From Chryseobacterium sp. KACC 21268 (lineage in GTDB: Bacteria > Bacteroidota > Bacteroidia > Flavobacteriales > Weeksellaceae): 64,000 nt of DNA. Position 1 is the first letter of the stretch; every line of letters starts with the position of its first letter. The translations under genes were made by a program, and so were the position numbers. Below are positions 9,661 through 18,412 of this stretch, in pieces. The notes under the pieces were generated by a model. That model was given only the letters and a program-made list of their open reading frames with translations, ran no database searches and was not told the origin of the DNA. Location of the stretch: positions 1,178,001 to 1,242,000 of the forward strand of contig CP117875.1 of assembly GCA_028736075.1 (NCBI GenBank), given 5' to 3'.

Positions 9661-10590
9661 ATGTATCAGGAACTTTTATTGAAACAGATTCGAAGCAAAA
9701 TTGGAGACAAATCTCTGAACGATGAGATTGCCAACGTCCTCAACATCAGCTACGACGCATCGCATCGAAGAACTTCGATGAAATCTAAATTTTCTCTGGA
9801 AGAAAGTCTGGTTTTGGCAAAATTCTATAACATTTCGCTCGACAGTTTTATGGAAAGCGACAACCAAATCATTGCGAAGAAAACCAAACCCATCATAACC
9901 GTTACGGATTTGCTCAATTATTTTGATGACGCCTTGCATCTGCTGAATGATTTCAAAATCAACAAAGAAACCGAGGTTTACTATTCCGCGAAGGATATTC
10001 CGTTTTTTTATACGATTTCGGATTCGGTTTTGTCGAGATTTAAGTTGTTTGTCTGGATGAATCTTTTGAATGAAAAAGACTTTATGCAACCGTTCGACGA
10101 TTTCAAATTAGAACGATATTCCGACAAGAGTGAAGATTTGAAAAGCCTTTATGAAAATCTGAATGTCACAGAAATCTGGAACAACACGACCATTTCCAGC
10201 ATTCTGAATCAGGTTTTATTCTATTCAGAAATCGAAATTCTATCTAAGGAAACTGCGAAATTAATTCTCGAGGAACTGAAAATCTTAATCAAAAGTATCG
10301 AGAAAAAAGCAGAAAATGAAAACAAAAATTTCCACATCTATGCCCACGATATTCTGATTCTCAACAACAGTATTTTATTCAAAAACGAAGAAAAATCGTC
10401 GCTTTTCGTGCCCTACAATATGTTCGGATATATGATGACGGATGACCAAAGTACTTGTGATGATGCGCACAATTTCTTTCAGCATCAAATCAAAAACTCG
10501 ACATCGCTGAGCTTTTCCGGACAACGAGACCGCAAAAAATTTTTCAATAGTATGTTGGAGAGAATAGAAACTTTGAAGAACTCGATTTAA
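9661..10590 (+). CDS. Putative HTH-type regulator, function unknown
   Basis: A 309-residue soluble protein. The first 65 residues look like a small HTH: a helix, then NDEIANVLNISYDASHRR, then FSLEESLVLAKFYNISLDSF, reminiscent of XRE/BetR-type domains but lacking a confident signature. The remaining 240 residues are largely helical and resemble no family I can name. There are no membrane segments. The gene is divergent from a lipoprotein gene and convergent with rimM, with only 3 bp between stop codons. A sensor or regulator role is inferred only from the N-terminus. Confidence 0.6.
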   Translation: MYQELLLKQIRSKIGDKSLNDEIANVLNISYDASHRRTSMKSKFSLEESLVLAKFYNISLDSFMESDNQIIAKKTKPIITVTDLLNYFDDALHLLNDFKINKETEVYYSAKDIPFFYTISDSVLSRFKLFVWMNLLNEKDFMQPFDDFKLERYSDKSEDLKSLYENLNVTEIWNNTTISSILNQVLFYSEIEILSKETAKLILEELKILIKSIEKKAENENKNFHIYAHDILILNNSILFKNEEKSSLFVPYNMFGYMMTDDQSTCDDAHNFFQHQIKNSTSLSFSGQRDRKKFFNSMLERIETLKNSI

Positions 10591-10593
10591 GAA

Positions 10594-11136
10594 TTACTCA
10601 TCCTTTTTCGAAGGCACCAGGAAAACATCCATCAAACCTTCCGGCAAAAACATTTTTATGAATTTCTCTTCCCGATTCACTTCCAGAATCCAATCTCTGA
10701 TAAGTGGAATAATGATTTCTTTTCCGGCAAGATTCAAAATGAAATAATTCTGAGCCGTCATATCGTTGATGGAAACAATCGTTCCGCAAGATTTTCCATC
10801 TTCTTCACGGATTTCGAAACCGACAACCTCGTGGTAATAGAATTTTTTCCCAGTCAAAGGCGGAAGCGTAGAAAGCGGAAGGTAAACACCTTTCCCAATG
10901 GTCTGATTCACCAGAGCTTCGGAAGAATTTTTGAAGGAAAGGATTTTCGTGTCGCCTCTCTGCCACTGCTGTTTTTCAACAAAAAACGGAACCAGCAATC
11001 CATTGATTTCCAAAAAAATCGATGTCAGTTTATCGTACATTTCTGGTTGGTCTGTATCCAGTTTTAGGATGACGTTTCCTTGCAGTCCGTGCGTTCTGGT
11101 AATGGTTCCTAAAAAATAGCAGTCTTCTTTTCTCAT
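10594..11136 (-). CDS. rimM: Ribosome maturation factor RimM
   Basis: A 180-residue RimM that binds ribosomal protein S19 during 30S assembly. The N-terminal beta-barrel opens with CYFLGTITRTHGLQGNV, where the family motif is G.i...hGl.G. The C-terminal PRC-barrel-like half contains YYHEVVGFEI and KEIIIPLIRDWILEVN. Its place downstream of rpsP matches the usual rpsP-rimM order. trmD, next in many genomes, is here about 8 kb away and separated by unrelated genes. Confidence 0.95.
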   Translation of the reverse strand: MRKEDCYFLGTITRTHGLQGNVILKLDTDQPEMYDKLTSIFLEINGLLVPFFVEKQQWQRGDTKILSFKNSSEALVNQTIGKGVYLPLSTLPPLTGKKFYYHEVVGFEIREEDGKSCGTIVSINDMTAQNYFILNLAGKEIIIPLIRDWILEVNREEKFIKMFLPEGLMDVFLVPSKKDE

Positions 11137-11165
11137 TATTTCCGGTGGTGAATTTTATTAAACAA

Positions 11166-11192
11166 CAAAGACACGAGATTATCGTGTCTTTG
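11166..11192 (-). terminator. Hairpin between rpsP and rimM (terminator or attenuator)
   Basis: An 11-bp perfect stem, CAAAGACACGA with TCGTGTCTTTG, around a 5-nt loop. On the minus strand the downstream sequence is only moderately T-rich. It lies 24 bp past the rpsP stop codon, and rimM has no obvious separate promoter. It may lower rimM expression relative to rpsP. Confidence 0.65.
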
Positions 11193-11215
11193 AGATTGTA
11201 TCTTTTTGTAAAGAA

Positions 11216-11788
11216 TTAAGCCTGAGTTTCTTCAGTTCCTTCTGCCTCAGCAGTTGGTTCTTCAGTCGCAGTTTCTTCAGTTGCAACTTCTTCAGCAGGT
11301 GCGTTTGCAGCCTCTTCAGCAGCTTTTGCATCAGCTTCAGCTTTCGCAGCAGCGTCAATTCTTGCTTGGTTTACTTTAGCTTCAGCTTCCAAAGCCGCTT
11401 TCTTAGCGTCAGATTTTGCTGTAGATAAACCTTCAACTTTACCTTGTACTTTAGCATCTTTAGCGTCAACCCAAGCAGCGAATCTCTTCTCAGCTTCAGC
11501 CTCGTCAAAAGCACCTTTAGCCACACCACCTTGAAGGTGTTTTTTGTACAAAGCACCTTTGTAAGAAAGGATTGCTCTTGCAGTGTCAGTTGGCTGTGCA
11601 CCGTTGTTCAACCATTTAACAGCAGAATCAACATTCAAATCGATAGTTGCTGGGTTTGTAATTGGGTTGTAAGTACCTAATTTTTCGATGAATCTACCAT
11701 CTCTTCTAGCTCTTGCATCCGCAACTACGATGTGGAAGAAAGGTTTTCCTTTCGAACCGTGTCTTTGTAATCTGATTTTTACTGACAT
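11216..11788 (-). CDS. rpsP: 30S ribosomal protein S16, with long C-terminal tail
   Basis: Ribosomal protein bS16, opening [19 protein letters not shown]. The S16 fold covers about residues 1-85 ([31 protein letters not shown]). The protein continues to 190 residues, twice the length of E. coli S16. The extra part is a low-complexity tail rich in Ala, Glu and Lys, ending in acidic EE/AE repeats. Tails of this kind are common in Bacteroidota S16. It has its own promoter and a hairpin before rimM. Confidence 0.97.
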   Translation of the reverse strand: MSVKIRLQRHGSKGKPFFHIVVADARARRDGRFIEKLGTYNPITNPATIDLNVDSAVKWLNNGAQPTDTARAILSYKGALYKKHLQGGVAKGAFDEAEAEKRFAAWVDAKDAKVQGKVEGLSTAKSDAKKAALEAEAKVNQARIDAAAKAEADAKAAEEAANAPAEEVATEETATEEPTAEAEGTEETQA

Positions 11789-11835
11789 ATAATTTTAAAA
11801 TTGTGGGAACACGTCCCGGTTAAATATTAAGTGTG

Positions 11836-11843
11836 CAAAGATA
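11836..11843 (-). promoter_or_regulatory. Probable -7 element for rpsP
   Basis: The minus strand reads TATCTTTG, matching TAnnTTTG, followed by CACAC, 47 bp upstream of the rpsP ATG. A near-match TTCG lies about where a -33 box is expected. Confidence 0.6.
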
Positions 11844-11945
11844 TACAAAATTTTCGATTACGAAAAATTTTAGTTAGAAGTTGGTAGCCAGATGTCAAAA
11901 GTTTTTTCAAACCTGGAATATTGAATAAAAAAACTTTGAATCTTC

Positions 11946-12033
11946 GGAGCCGGGAACCTGCTTTCCGTTGCAATTCCTCGCGCCTGGCTTTTGCCATCGC
12001 CTGCTGTGGGATTTCCACTGCAATCAGGGCTAT
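11946..12033 (-). repeat. Dispersed intergenic element, copy A
   Basis: On the minus strand one half starts ATAGCCCTGATTGCAG (about 35 nt, 11999-12033) and the other runs through GAATTGCAACGGAAAGCAGG and ends in GCTCC (about 36 nt, 11946-11981). The halves flank a short variable loop. Both are the same, base for base, in copy C at 33916-34015, whose loop is different. An ORF can be read through it (about 11827-12045, minus), but the conservation follows the repeat, not a protein. It lies between rpsP and phrB. Confidence 0.75.
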
Positions 12034-12080
12034 GGGATTCGTCATCCAATTAAGGATTTGTCAAAGTTTAGAGCCTATTT

Positions 12081-12183
12081 AAATTTCATCAAAATTATTT
12101 CCCCAACCCTAAAGGGTGTAATTTTGATGAAATTTTCAATACGTTTTTCCACCCTTTAGGGGAAAGAAAACGTTTTGAAAATT
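12081..12183. repeat. Two back-to-back long hairpins
   Basis: Hairpin 1 has perfect 17-bp arms (12081-12097 with 12119-12135). Its loop contains the palindrome ACCCTAAAGGGT. Hairpin 2 has 17-bp arms with one mismatch (12131-12147 with 12167-12183). Its loop contains CACCCTTTAGGGG, roughly the inverse of the first loop. The arms share the AATTT at 12131-12135. Together they fill part of the 570-bp gap between rpsP and phrB. Bases 12184-12361 hold nothing I can identify. Confidence 0.75.
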
Positions 12184-12361
12184 TTATTTTTGAATCATTT
12201 TTAAACAGACTCTTAGATAGTTATCAAAAATTCAAGTCGAATAACTAAGTCATCAAAAAATCGAAGATTTCCAAACTTATATGTCCTTAATTGAACTACC
12301 TCACAAATCTTATCATCGACTTAAGTGTTAAAAACTTTTGCGCCTGTTGTGGTTAAAAACA

Positions 12362-13654
12362 TTAGTTCAAAGCTTTCTTATAAGTCTCCAAAGCCCTTTC
12401 CCTCGCAAATTTATGCTCTACGATTCGGTTCTCCACAATGTCTTTTTCAAAATCAGGATTCCATTTTCGGATGTATTTCAAATCCTTGTCAAACTTCTTC
12501 GTCTGCTCATCCGGATTGAAAACCCGGAAATACGGCGCCGCATCGCAACCACAACCTGCCGCCCATTGCCAGTTTCCGTTGTTGGCTGAAAGGTCGTAGT
12601 CCAACAATTTCTTTGCAAAATAAGCTTCGCCCCAGCGCCAGTCAATCAAAAGATGTTTTGTGAGGAAACTGGCAGTGACCATTCGGATTCTGTTGTGCAT
12701 TCTGCCGGTTTGGTTCAATTGGCGCATTCCTGCATCTACAATGGGATAGCCGGTTTCGCCGTTGCACCATTTTTCAAATTCGGATTCGTTGTTTCGCCAC
12801 GGGATATTTTCGTATTTCTCTTTGAAACAATAATTGACAACCTTCGGAAAGTGAAAGAGGATTTGCATAAAGAACTCCCGCCAAATCAATTCATTCAGCC
12901 AGGTTTCATTGTGGCTCAATGCGAATTTCACACATTTGCGAACGGAGATGGTTCCAAACCTGAGCGCAATTCCCAAATGCGTCGTCGCATCCAAAGCTGG
13001 GAAATCCCGTTTTTTATCGTAGTCATCAATGATTTTCGATTCTAGCGTTGGTTCTTCAAAATCAAAATCTGTTTTCTCAAATCCGATTTTTTTTAAGCTC
13101 AATATTTTCGTCGAGGGTAATTTCAGAAATTGGGTTTTATCAATCTTAACCGATTTGTAATCGTCTTCAGTCAAAAGTTTTTTCCACTTGTTAGAGAAAG
13201 GTGTGTAAACTGTGTAAGGTTCGCCGTTGTCCTTTGCGACTTCATTCTTTTCAAAAATAATTTGGTCTTTAAAATCAAGGAAATCAATGCTTTTTGAATT
13301 GAGAAATTTCTTAATTTCATCATCTCTTTTAATTGCTGACGGTTCATAATCCCGATTGCAATAGACCGATTGCAAATCATACTCCTTCTGCAATTGTTTA
13401 AAAATCTCCAAAGTTTTTCCGTGGAAAGTGAGAAGATTGCTTCCAGATTCTTTCAGCTCCAGATTGATTTTTTCTAAAGCCTGATGAATGTAATCAACTC
13501 GGCGGTCATATTTATCTTCAAGCTGACCCAAGATTTCCTTATCAAAAATAAAAATCGGAATCACTTTCTCGCCGGACTTCAAAGCTTCGGACAGACCTTT
13601 GTTGTCTTCCAAACGAAGGTCGCGTCGAAACCAGAATATTGAAACTTTTTGCAT
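12362..13654 (-). CDS. phrB: Deoxyribodipyrimidine photo-lyase / cryptochrome family
   Basis: A 430-residue class I photolyase-type flavoprotein. It opens VSIFWFRRDLRLEDNKGL, the antenna-chromophore domain. The FAD-binding C-terminal domain carries WCNGETGYPIVDAGMRQL, MHNRIRMVTASFLTKHLLIDW, and WQWAAGCGCDAAPYFRVFNP. These conserved segments support light-driven repair of cyclobutane pyrimidine dimers. The set cannot fully exclude a cryptochrome with another role. It is followed at 13670 by a small membrane-protein gene on the same strand, upstream in transcription. Confidence 0.92.
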   Translation of the reverse strand: MQKVSIFWFRRDLRLEDNKGLSEALKSGEKVIPIFIFDKEILGQLEDKYDRRVDYIHQALEKINLELKESGSNLLTFHGKTLEIFKQLQKEYDLQSVYCNRDYEPSAIKRDDEIKKFLNSKSIDFLDFKDQIIFEKNEVAKDNGEPYTVYTPFSNKWKKLLTEDDYKSVKIDKTQFLKLPSTKILSLKKIGFEKTDFDFEEPTLESKIIDDYDKKRDFPALDATTHLGIALRFGTISVRKCVKFALSHNETWLNELIWREFFMQILFHFPKVVNYCFKEKYENIPWRNNESEFEKWCNGETGYPIVDAGMRQLNQTGRMHNRIRMVTASFLTKHLLIDWRWGEAYFAKKLLDYDLSANNGNWQWAAGCGCDAAPYFRVFNPDEQTKKFDKDLKYIRKWNPDFEKDIVENRIVEHKFARERALETYKKALN

Positions 13655-13669
13655 TGATTATGTTTAAAA

Positions 13670-14260
13670 TTATAAAAGACCTTCCGCAAATAGAAAACTA
13701 ATAATTGCGGAAAAAGTCGTCGCAAGAAAAGTGGAAATAAAAACGGCTAAATTATCCCGCGTTTTGCCTGTGATTTTTTTTATAACCAAATAACAAACCA
13801 CATAGGTCGGAATCAGGAAAAAGAAATTAAAAGCTTGAAGGAAAGTTACAATCAAATAGAGAAAAGAAATTCCGGCAAAAGTCCCTACAAGTACACCCAA
13901 AAAACTTCTGTACAAAGTCTTCTTGTCAACTTTCTCGTTTTCTTGATTGCTTTTAAAAATGAGGTATTTCTCTAAAATAAAATTAAATAATTCATCATCA
14001 TTTAAAATCTCAGATGAAATTGTTGGTTCTATTTCTTCAAAAAAATGGCCTTTTTCCACCATTTTATTGACTTCGAAAGCAATTCTTCCTTTTTCCTTAA
14101 CGATAACTTTTTTGTGATTGGCCTTCTCGAAGAATTCGTCATCATAGCCTCTCTCGGTTATGATTTCCTGCATATCCCGATTGATTTTGCCGGAGTTGTC
14201 CAGCAATTCGTTGTAGGCAATCAGCAATTCTTGTTCGCTGAAATTCTTGTAGATATTCAT
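13670..14260 (-). CDS. Hypothetical membrane protein
   Basis: A 196-residue protein starting at the ATG at 14260 (MNIYKNFSEQELL), which overlaps the nitroreductase stop codon by one base (TAATG), a sign of translational coupling. The first 110 residues are charged and helical, with a conserved-looking ERGYDDEFFEKA. The last 85 residues form about three hydrophobic helices, including FLGVLVGTFAGISFLYLIV. No family recognised. The position between nitroreductase and photolyase suggests one operon, not a shared function. Confidence 0.7.
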   Translation of the reverse strand: MNIYKNFSEQELLIAYNELLDNSGKINRDMQEIITERGYDDEFFEKANHKKVIVKEKGRIAFEVNKMVEKGHFFEEIEPTISSEILNDDELFNFILEKYLIFKSNQENEKVDKKTLYRSFLGVLVGTFAGISFLYLIVTFLQAFNFFFLIPTYVVCYLVIKKITGKTRDNLAVFISTFLATTFSAIISFLFAEGLL

Positions 14261-14772
14261 TATTCCAAACTTCCCATATAGAACAATCCCAAACATTGCT
14301 GGTTTTCTTCGATGGTCAAAGCATCTTTCAGTTGCTCAACGATTTTTGGAGAACTCCAATAACAACCGATATTGTTTGCCGTGCAAGTCAAATACATATT
14401 CTGGACCGCCATAGAAACGGCCGAAATCTCCTCCCAATCTGGAACCAATCCACTGAAATTGACCACGATTGAAACCACAACATTCGCTTTTGAAATCTTA
14501 AAGCCAATATCATCATATTTCTTCTGAAGAAACTGAGCTTCTGCTGTGGAATTTTTATATATGTTTTGAAGTTCCAATCCCAATTTTTGCTTTTCCTCAC
14601 CTTGGAAAGTTTTGAAACGCCAAGGTTTTGTGCGCTTGTGATTGGGCGCCATAACGGCGTTGCTTAGTATTTCGTCAAGAATATGTTGAGGGATTTCTTT
14701 GTCGGAGTAGTCTTTTGGGAAGATGCTTCTGCGCTCTTCTATGATATTTTTTAAAATTTTAGCGTTTTCCAT
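14260..14772 (-). CDS. Nitroreductase family protein
   Basis: An FMN-dependent NAD(P)H oxidoreductase of about 170 residues (start at 14772, MENAKILKNIIEERRS). An in-frame start seven codons upstream is also possible. Family features are the FMN-contacting ERRS segment near the N-terminus, SNAVMAPNHKRTKPWRF at about residues 38-54, and the C-terminal helical region with NIGCYWSSP. The substrate is unknown; the family reduces nitroaromatics, quinones and enones. It is coupled to the downstream membrane-protein gene. Confidence 0.85.
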   Translation of the reverse strand: MENAKILKNIIEERRSIFPKDYSDKEIPQHILDEILSNAVMAPNHKRTKPWRFKTFQGEEKQKLGLELQNIYKNSTAEAQFLQKKYDDIGFKISKANVVVSIVVNFSGLVPDWEEISAVSMAVQNMYLTCTANNIGCYWSSPKIVEQLKDALTIEENQQCLGLFYMGSLE

Positions 14773-14861
14773 ATTCAAAGATACAAGAATCAAGGCAAAA
14801 GGACAAAGTGATAAGACTCACGCTGGAAACTTCCATCATCCATCACCCGACTTCCATCACT

Positions 14862-15311
14862 CTAAAAAACCTCCACAATTTCCTGTCCGATTTTATTGAG
14901 GACAAAGGAATCGCCGGCTTGCATTCCCATCATCGTTTGCGCCATTGGACTTTCTGGCGAGATGGCGTAGAAGCGGTCGCCTTGGAAGAAAAATTCACCC
15001 AAAGAAACCGAAATGTAAAAACGAGCTTTGTTTGTGATGACCAGCGAGCCGAGTTTCACCTTGTCGGAAACGGAGTTCAGGACTCTTCGCATTTCGCGTT
15101 GCATATTTTTCAGCGAAACCATTTGTTTGTCCAAAAGATAAATTTCCTCCTGGATTTCTTCTCTTATCGAATCGTATTTTGAAGTTTTCTTGATGTCCCG
15201 GCTGGCTTCCAGAGAGAAATTAAGGTAAAACTCAAGCGTCTTCACTTTCCCCGAAATGCTGTCATTCACAAAATTGCGCAACTCACTTTTATCGTAAACC
15301 GTCTTCTGCAT
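14862..15311 (-). CDS. GreA/GreB family transcription elongation factor
   Basis: A 149-residue protein. The first 75 residues can form an antiparallel coiled coil (LRNFVNDSISGKV, then LLDKQMVSLKNMQREMRRVL). The rest is the FKBP-like C-terminal domain of Gre factors, with VKLGSLVITN and ISPESPMAQTMMGMQAGDSF, matching the typical s..SPlg.al.g...Gd. The order is that of Gre factors that rescue backtracked RNA polymerase. Because the coil tip is not classic GreA, I give no gene symbol. Confidence 0.8.
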   Translation of the reverse strand: MQKTVYDKSELRNFVNDSISGKVKTLEFYLNFSLEASRDIKKTSKYDSIREEIQEEIYLLDKQMVSLKNMQREMRRVLNSVSDKVKLGSLVITNKARFYISVSLGEFFFQGDRFYAISPESPMAQTMMGMQAGDSFVLNKIGQEIVEVF

Positions 15312-15353
15312 AAATCCAATTTTGAATAAAGATAATAATTAATAAAATAAATA

Positions 15354-15383
15354 AAAAACCTCTCTAAAAATATTTAGAAAGGT
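15354..15383 (-). terminator. Intrinsic terminator of the class A beta-lactamase gene
   Basis: The minus strand reads ACCTTTCTAAA, a short loop, then TTTAGAGAGGT and a T run. One or two mispairs sit in the stem. It lies about 46 bp past the beta-lactamase stop codon. Confidence 0.75.
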
Positions 15384-15429
15384 ATATTTCAACTATGAAA
15401 ATCATAAATTATTCCAAAACCAAAGCTGT

Positions 15430-16317
15430 TTATTTCTTGATAAAATAATTCCAAATGGCTTTTGTAATATCTGCAATGATTTTCTCGGTGTCTTCTCTCG
15501 GTTCGGTAATGTTTTTCAGATAAATGGAAAGGAAAAAATGTTTACCATTCGGAAGTTTCACTATTCCAATATCGTTCATCGCGACACGCAAATTTTTATC
15601 ATTTGTTCCGGAAATTCCAGTTCTGTGCGCCAATTCTGTTCCGTCGGGAAGCCCAGCTTTCATCCAAGTTGTTCCTCTGGAACATTCAACCATTATTTGA
15701 TAGAGATATTTTGTGGTGGCTTTTTTCAGAACTTTTCCGTTGTAGAATTTGTCTAATAATTCTGTCGTTGCAATCGGTGTTGTGGTGTTGATGTAGAGAT
15801 TTTCCCAAGTCCGCATTTGGTCTTCATTCATTTTGATGGTAAAATCTTTGACACCAATTTTATTAATGAATTTCTGAACCGTTTCCGTTCCGCCAATCAA
15901 TTCCAAAAGAATATCGCAACCGTTATTATCGCTGTGAGAAACCGTGTAGCGCAACAATTGGTCAATGGTCAAATCCATATTGCCATTGGGGAATTCTTCA
16001 CGGATTGGACTCCAAGTATCTTCCTTCAAATCTTCTTTTTTAATGAAAACTTTCTGATTCAGAGCCAGTTTACCTTTGTCCACTTCGTTCAAAACCGCCA
16101 GCGCAATGTGGAATTTGAAGACGCTCATCATCGGCATATTCATATTTCCATTGATGCTCAAAGTGTCTTGGTTTTCAATTCCTTTTAATGAAATCCCGAC
16201 TGTTGCATTTTTTGCGGAAATGATTTGATTAATTTCTTTCCGAAGTTCATCCATATTTTGAGCAAATGTCTGAATAGAAAAAAGAAATAGACAAAATAGA
16301 GTGATTATTTTTTTCAT
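15430..16317 (-). CDS. Class A beta-lactamase (subclass A2, chryseobacterial type)
   Basis: A 295-residue periplasmic serine beta-lactamase with a signal peptide ending about residue 19 (IQTFAQ). The motifs are in order: SVFK with the active serine at about 65, SDN at 129-131, ENLYIN (Glu-166 equivalent at about 172), and RTG at 232-234 where KTG is usual. This pattern fits the chromosomal CGA/CIA-like enzymes of Chryseobacterium and related PER/VEB enzymes. It ends in its own terminator. The spectrum cannot be read from the sequence. Confidence 0.93.
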   Translation of the reverse strand: MKKIITLFCLFLFSIQTFAQNMDELRKEINQIISAKNATVGISLKGIENQDTLSINGNMNMPMMSVFKFHIALAVLNEVDKGKLALNQKVFIKKEDLKEDTWSPIREEFPNGNMDLTIDQLLRYTVSHSDNNGCDILLELIGGTETVQKFINKIGVKDFTIKMNEDQMRTWENLYINTTTPIATTELLDKFYNGKVLKKATTKYLYQIMVECSRGTTWMKAGLPDGTELAHRTGISGTNDKNLRVAMNDIGIVKLPNGKHFFLSIYLKNITEPREDTEKIIADITKAIWNYFIKK

Positions 16318-16327
16318 AATGAAAAAA

Positions 16328-17257
16328 TTACTTTAACCATCCTGCAATTGCGTTGATGAATCTCTCTTGCTGGTCTACAAAAGGATAATGCGAACAATTA
16401 TCAATAAGTTTCAAATTTTTATCCGAGACAATACTTTTCATATTGTTCAATTGTTTTGCTGAAAAAATACCGTCTTGTTTTCCGTAAATTGCAAATAGTT
16501 TTACATTGTGTGTCTTTATTTTCTTTAAAATTGATTTTGTGTCGATGTTGTTTCGACTTTCATTTTTATAAAACAAAATCGGCGCATTATCATTTCTGAT
16601 ATTATTTTTACCAACTTCACTTGACTCATAATTTGCTCTTAGTTGATTGGACTCTGCAGTCGGATTTGGCATTTTAAAATAATTGTTGTGACTCGCAATT
16701 TCATAAGTTTTCTTTCGATATTCGGCTGAATTTTTATCTAAAATCTCAGTTTCAACAATTTTAGTTAGTATCAGGCTATCTTTTTTTTCTTCGGCAATTT
16801 GTTTTGAAGATTTTAAGATGTGGTCATATGTTTCCTGTTGCGAAAATAGTGCGCCAACCAGAATCAAAGATTCCACTTTTTTAGGATTTTGTTCAGAAAA
16901 AAGCGTTCCCACTAGCCCTCCAAAACTGTGTGCAAGTATATTTGCTTTTTTGAGGTGATATTTTTGATACAACCCATTCAAATCTTTAATTGCTTCCTGA
17001 AAAGTGAAAGTTGCGCTAGTGTCAACCGAACGACCTTCTCCACGTCTATCGTAAACGATGACGAAAAATCCTTTGTCGGCCAATGTTTGCGCAGTAGTTT
17101 CTTCAAAAAGAGTCGAATTTCCTCTCGGTCCTCCGTGGATGAAAATAATCGCGGGATTTTCGTTGTTCCCGTAGGATTTTGAATAGATTGTTGATGCTTG
17201 AGCTTTTATTATCTGTGTAGTGAGTACACAAAACAATATTAAAATATATTTTGACAT
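16328..17257 (-). CDS. Alpha/beta hydrolase, secreted
   Basis: A 309-residue alpha/beta-fold hydrolase with an N-terminal signal peptide (about 18 residues). IIFIHGGPRGNST provides the oxyanion-hole HGG, LAHSFGG the nucleophile elbow (Ser), AIYGKQDG the acid region, and NCSHYPFVDQ the catalytic His. The cap region is helical. It resembles proline iminopeptidase-like and ester hydrolases, but the substrate is not clear. It ends 10 bp upstream of the beta-lactamase gene and may be cotranscribed with it. Confidence 0.83.
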   Translation of the reverse strand: MSKYILILFCVLTTQIIKAQASTIYSKSYGNNENPAIIFIHGGPRGNSTLFEETTAQTLADKGFFVIVYDRRGEGRSVDTSATFTFQEAIKDLNGLYQKYHLKKANILAHSFGGLVGTLFSEQNPKKVESLILVGALFSQQETYDHILKSSKQIAEEKKDSLILTKIVETEILDKNSAEYRKKTYEIASHNNYFKMPNPTAESNQLRANYESSEVGKNNIRNDNAPILFYKNESRNNIDTKSILKKIKTHNVKLFAIYGKQDGIFSAKQLNNMKSIVSDKNLKLIDNCSHYPFVDQQERFINAIAGWLK

Positions 17258-17294
17258 TGGAATTCTAAATTTTGAGTAAATTATTTTAGCTTGA

Positions 17295-17735
17295 CTAATA
17301 CTTCACAACTTGTTTCAGATGATGTTCCAGATGAGTAATATAATCATTAATTAAAAATTCGATAGTCAAAGATTGTTCACCCAATAGACATTCACGTTGC
17401 AAATTGTCTTGTGAAATTCTACTGACCAATTCCAAGATTTGCTTGTTGTAAACCGTCCAAAAATCAATGATTTGTTTTTTGTCGATTTCTTGATAATGAT
17501 TATAATAATTCCAATTGTTTTGGTCATACACAATATTTGGTTTTTCTTCAAACTGAGCACGCACAAACCGCTGGTGATTATTGGTAGCACTATCTATAAG
17601 ATGTCCAATAATCTCCTTTTTGCTCCATTTATCTGCCCTCGTTTTTTGACTGAACGTTTCATCATCTATACTCAACAATAGATTTGGAATTATTTCACAT
17701 AGATATTTAAGTCTGTCAATTGTATTTGATATCAT
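17295..17735 (-). CDS. DinB family protein
   Basis: A 146-residue four-helix-bundle protein of the DinB/YfiT type. The putative metal-binding histidines are in KWSKKEIIGHLIDSA, early in the protein, and in HLEHHLKQVV at the C-terminus. DinB proteins often bind a divalent metal and may act as thiol-dependent transferases or hydrolases. The exact role is unknown. It lies in a run of same-strand hydrolase genes. Confidence 0.8.
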   Translation of the reverse strand: MISNTIDRLKYLCEIIPNLLLSIDDETFSQKTRADKWSKKEIIGHLIDSATNNHQRFVRAQFEEKPNIVYDQNNWNYYNHYQEIDKKQIIDFWTVYNKQILELVSRISQDNLQRECLLGEQSLTIEFLINDYITHLEHHLKQVVKY

Positions 17736-17758
17736 TTAATGTTTTGTATTTTAATTTA

Positions 17759-18412
17759 CTAATGATAATTTCGTTTTGCCCACATTTTACAAGGCTTTAT
17801 CCATTCGTCCGAAGCGATGTAAAGAAATCCGTGTTTCAAACCTGTGTTCAATTCAATTTCTTTAAAATGATTGATTTTAAGTTTTGAAGTTTCTTTTCGC
17901 CTAATTGCTGAAACACCAAATATGTCAGATTTCTCATAGATTGTCAAAATATTCCCACAAAACTGGATTTCGGGAATCTCTTCAATATCAGAATCTTGAA
18001 AACTGCCAATAAATACAAAATTCAAATCTGGATTTTTCGCAAAAGTGGAAACAAATTGTGCAATGTAACCACCTTTTGAAGTTCCGATAACCGTGATGTG
18101 ATTGGGCTGAACACCTTTTGAAATTAAACTGTCGATTTGAGAAACGACTTTGTTTGCAAATGCACGTTCATTGGCTTTTGTACTTCTTTTTTCGCTGAAA
18201 ACCACAAAGCCGTCATTTTTGAAAGACTGTAAAATGCCTTTGTAATCAACTGTTACGTTGTATTTATCTGCGAAATTTCCATCAGGATTTTCTTCAAGAA
18301 ATTTATTATGCAGAAAGAAAATATAATCTTTTTCGGTTCCTTTTTTATTTGAATGACAACCTACAAAAACTAAAAATAGCAATGCGGGAATGATATAAAA
18401 TTTAGTGTTCAT
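17759..18412 (-). CDS. Alpha/beta hydrolase-like lipoprotein
   Basis: A 217-residue protein with a lipoprotein signal (cysteine at about residue 19, FVGC). VIGTSKGGY at about residues 113-121 is a GxSxG nucleophile elbow, with a His in GLKHGFLY near the C-terminus. This supports a small alpha/beta hydrolase fold. The gene directly abuts the upstream serine hydrolase gene (TAG then ATG with no gap), so the two are translated together. Confidence 0.72.
   Translation of the reverse strand: MNTKFYIIPALLFLVFVGCHSNKKGTEKDYIFFLHNKFLEENPDGNFADKYNVTVDYKGILQSFKNDGFVVFSEKRSTKANERAFANKVVSQIDSLISKGVQPNHITVIGTSKGGYIAQFVSTFAKNPDLNFVFIGSFQDSDIEEIPEIQFCGNILTIYEKSDIFGVSAIRRKETSKLKINHFKEIELNTGLKHGFLYIASDEWIKPCKMWAKRNYH

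Noticed and set aside
11827-12045. A 72-codon minus-strand ORF with MTNPIALIAVEIPQQA
   Set aside because: It reads through dispersed element copy A. The same DNA occurs at 33916-34015 with a different loop, so the conservation belongs to the repeat and not to a protein.
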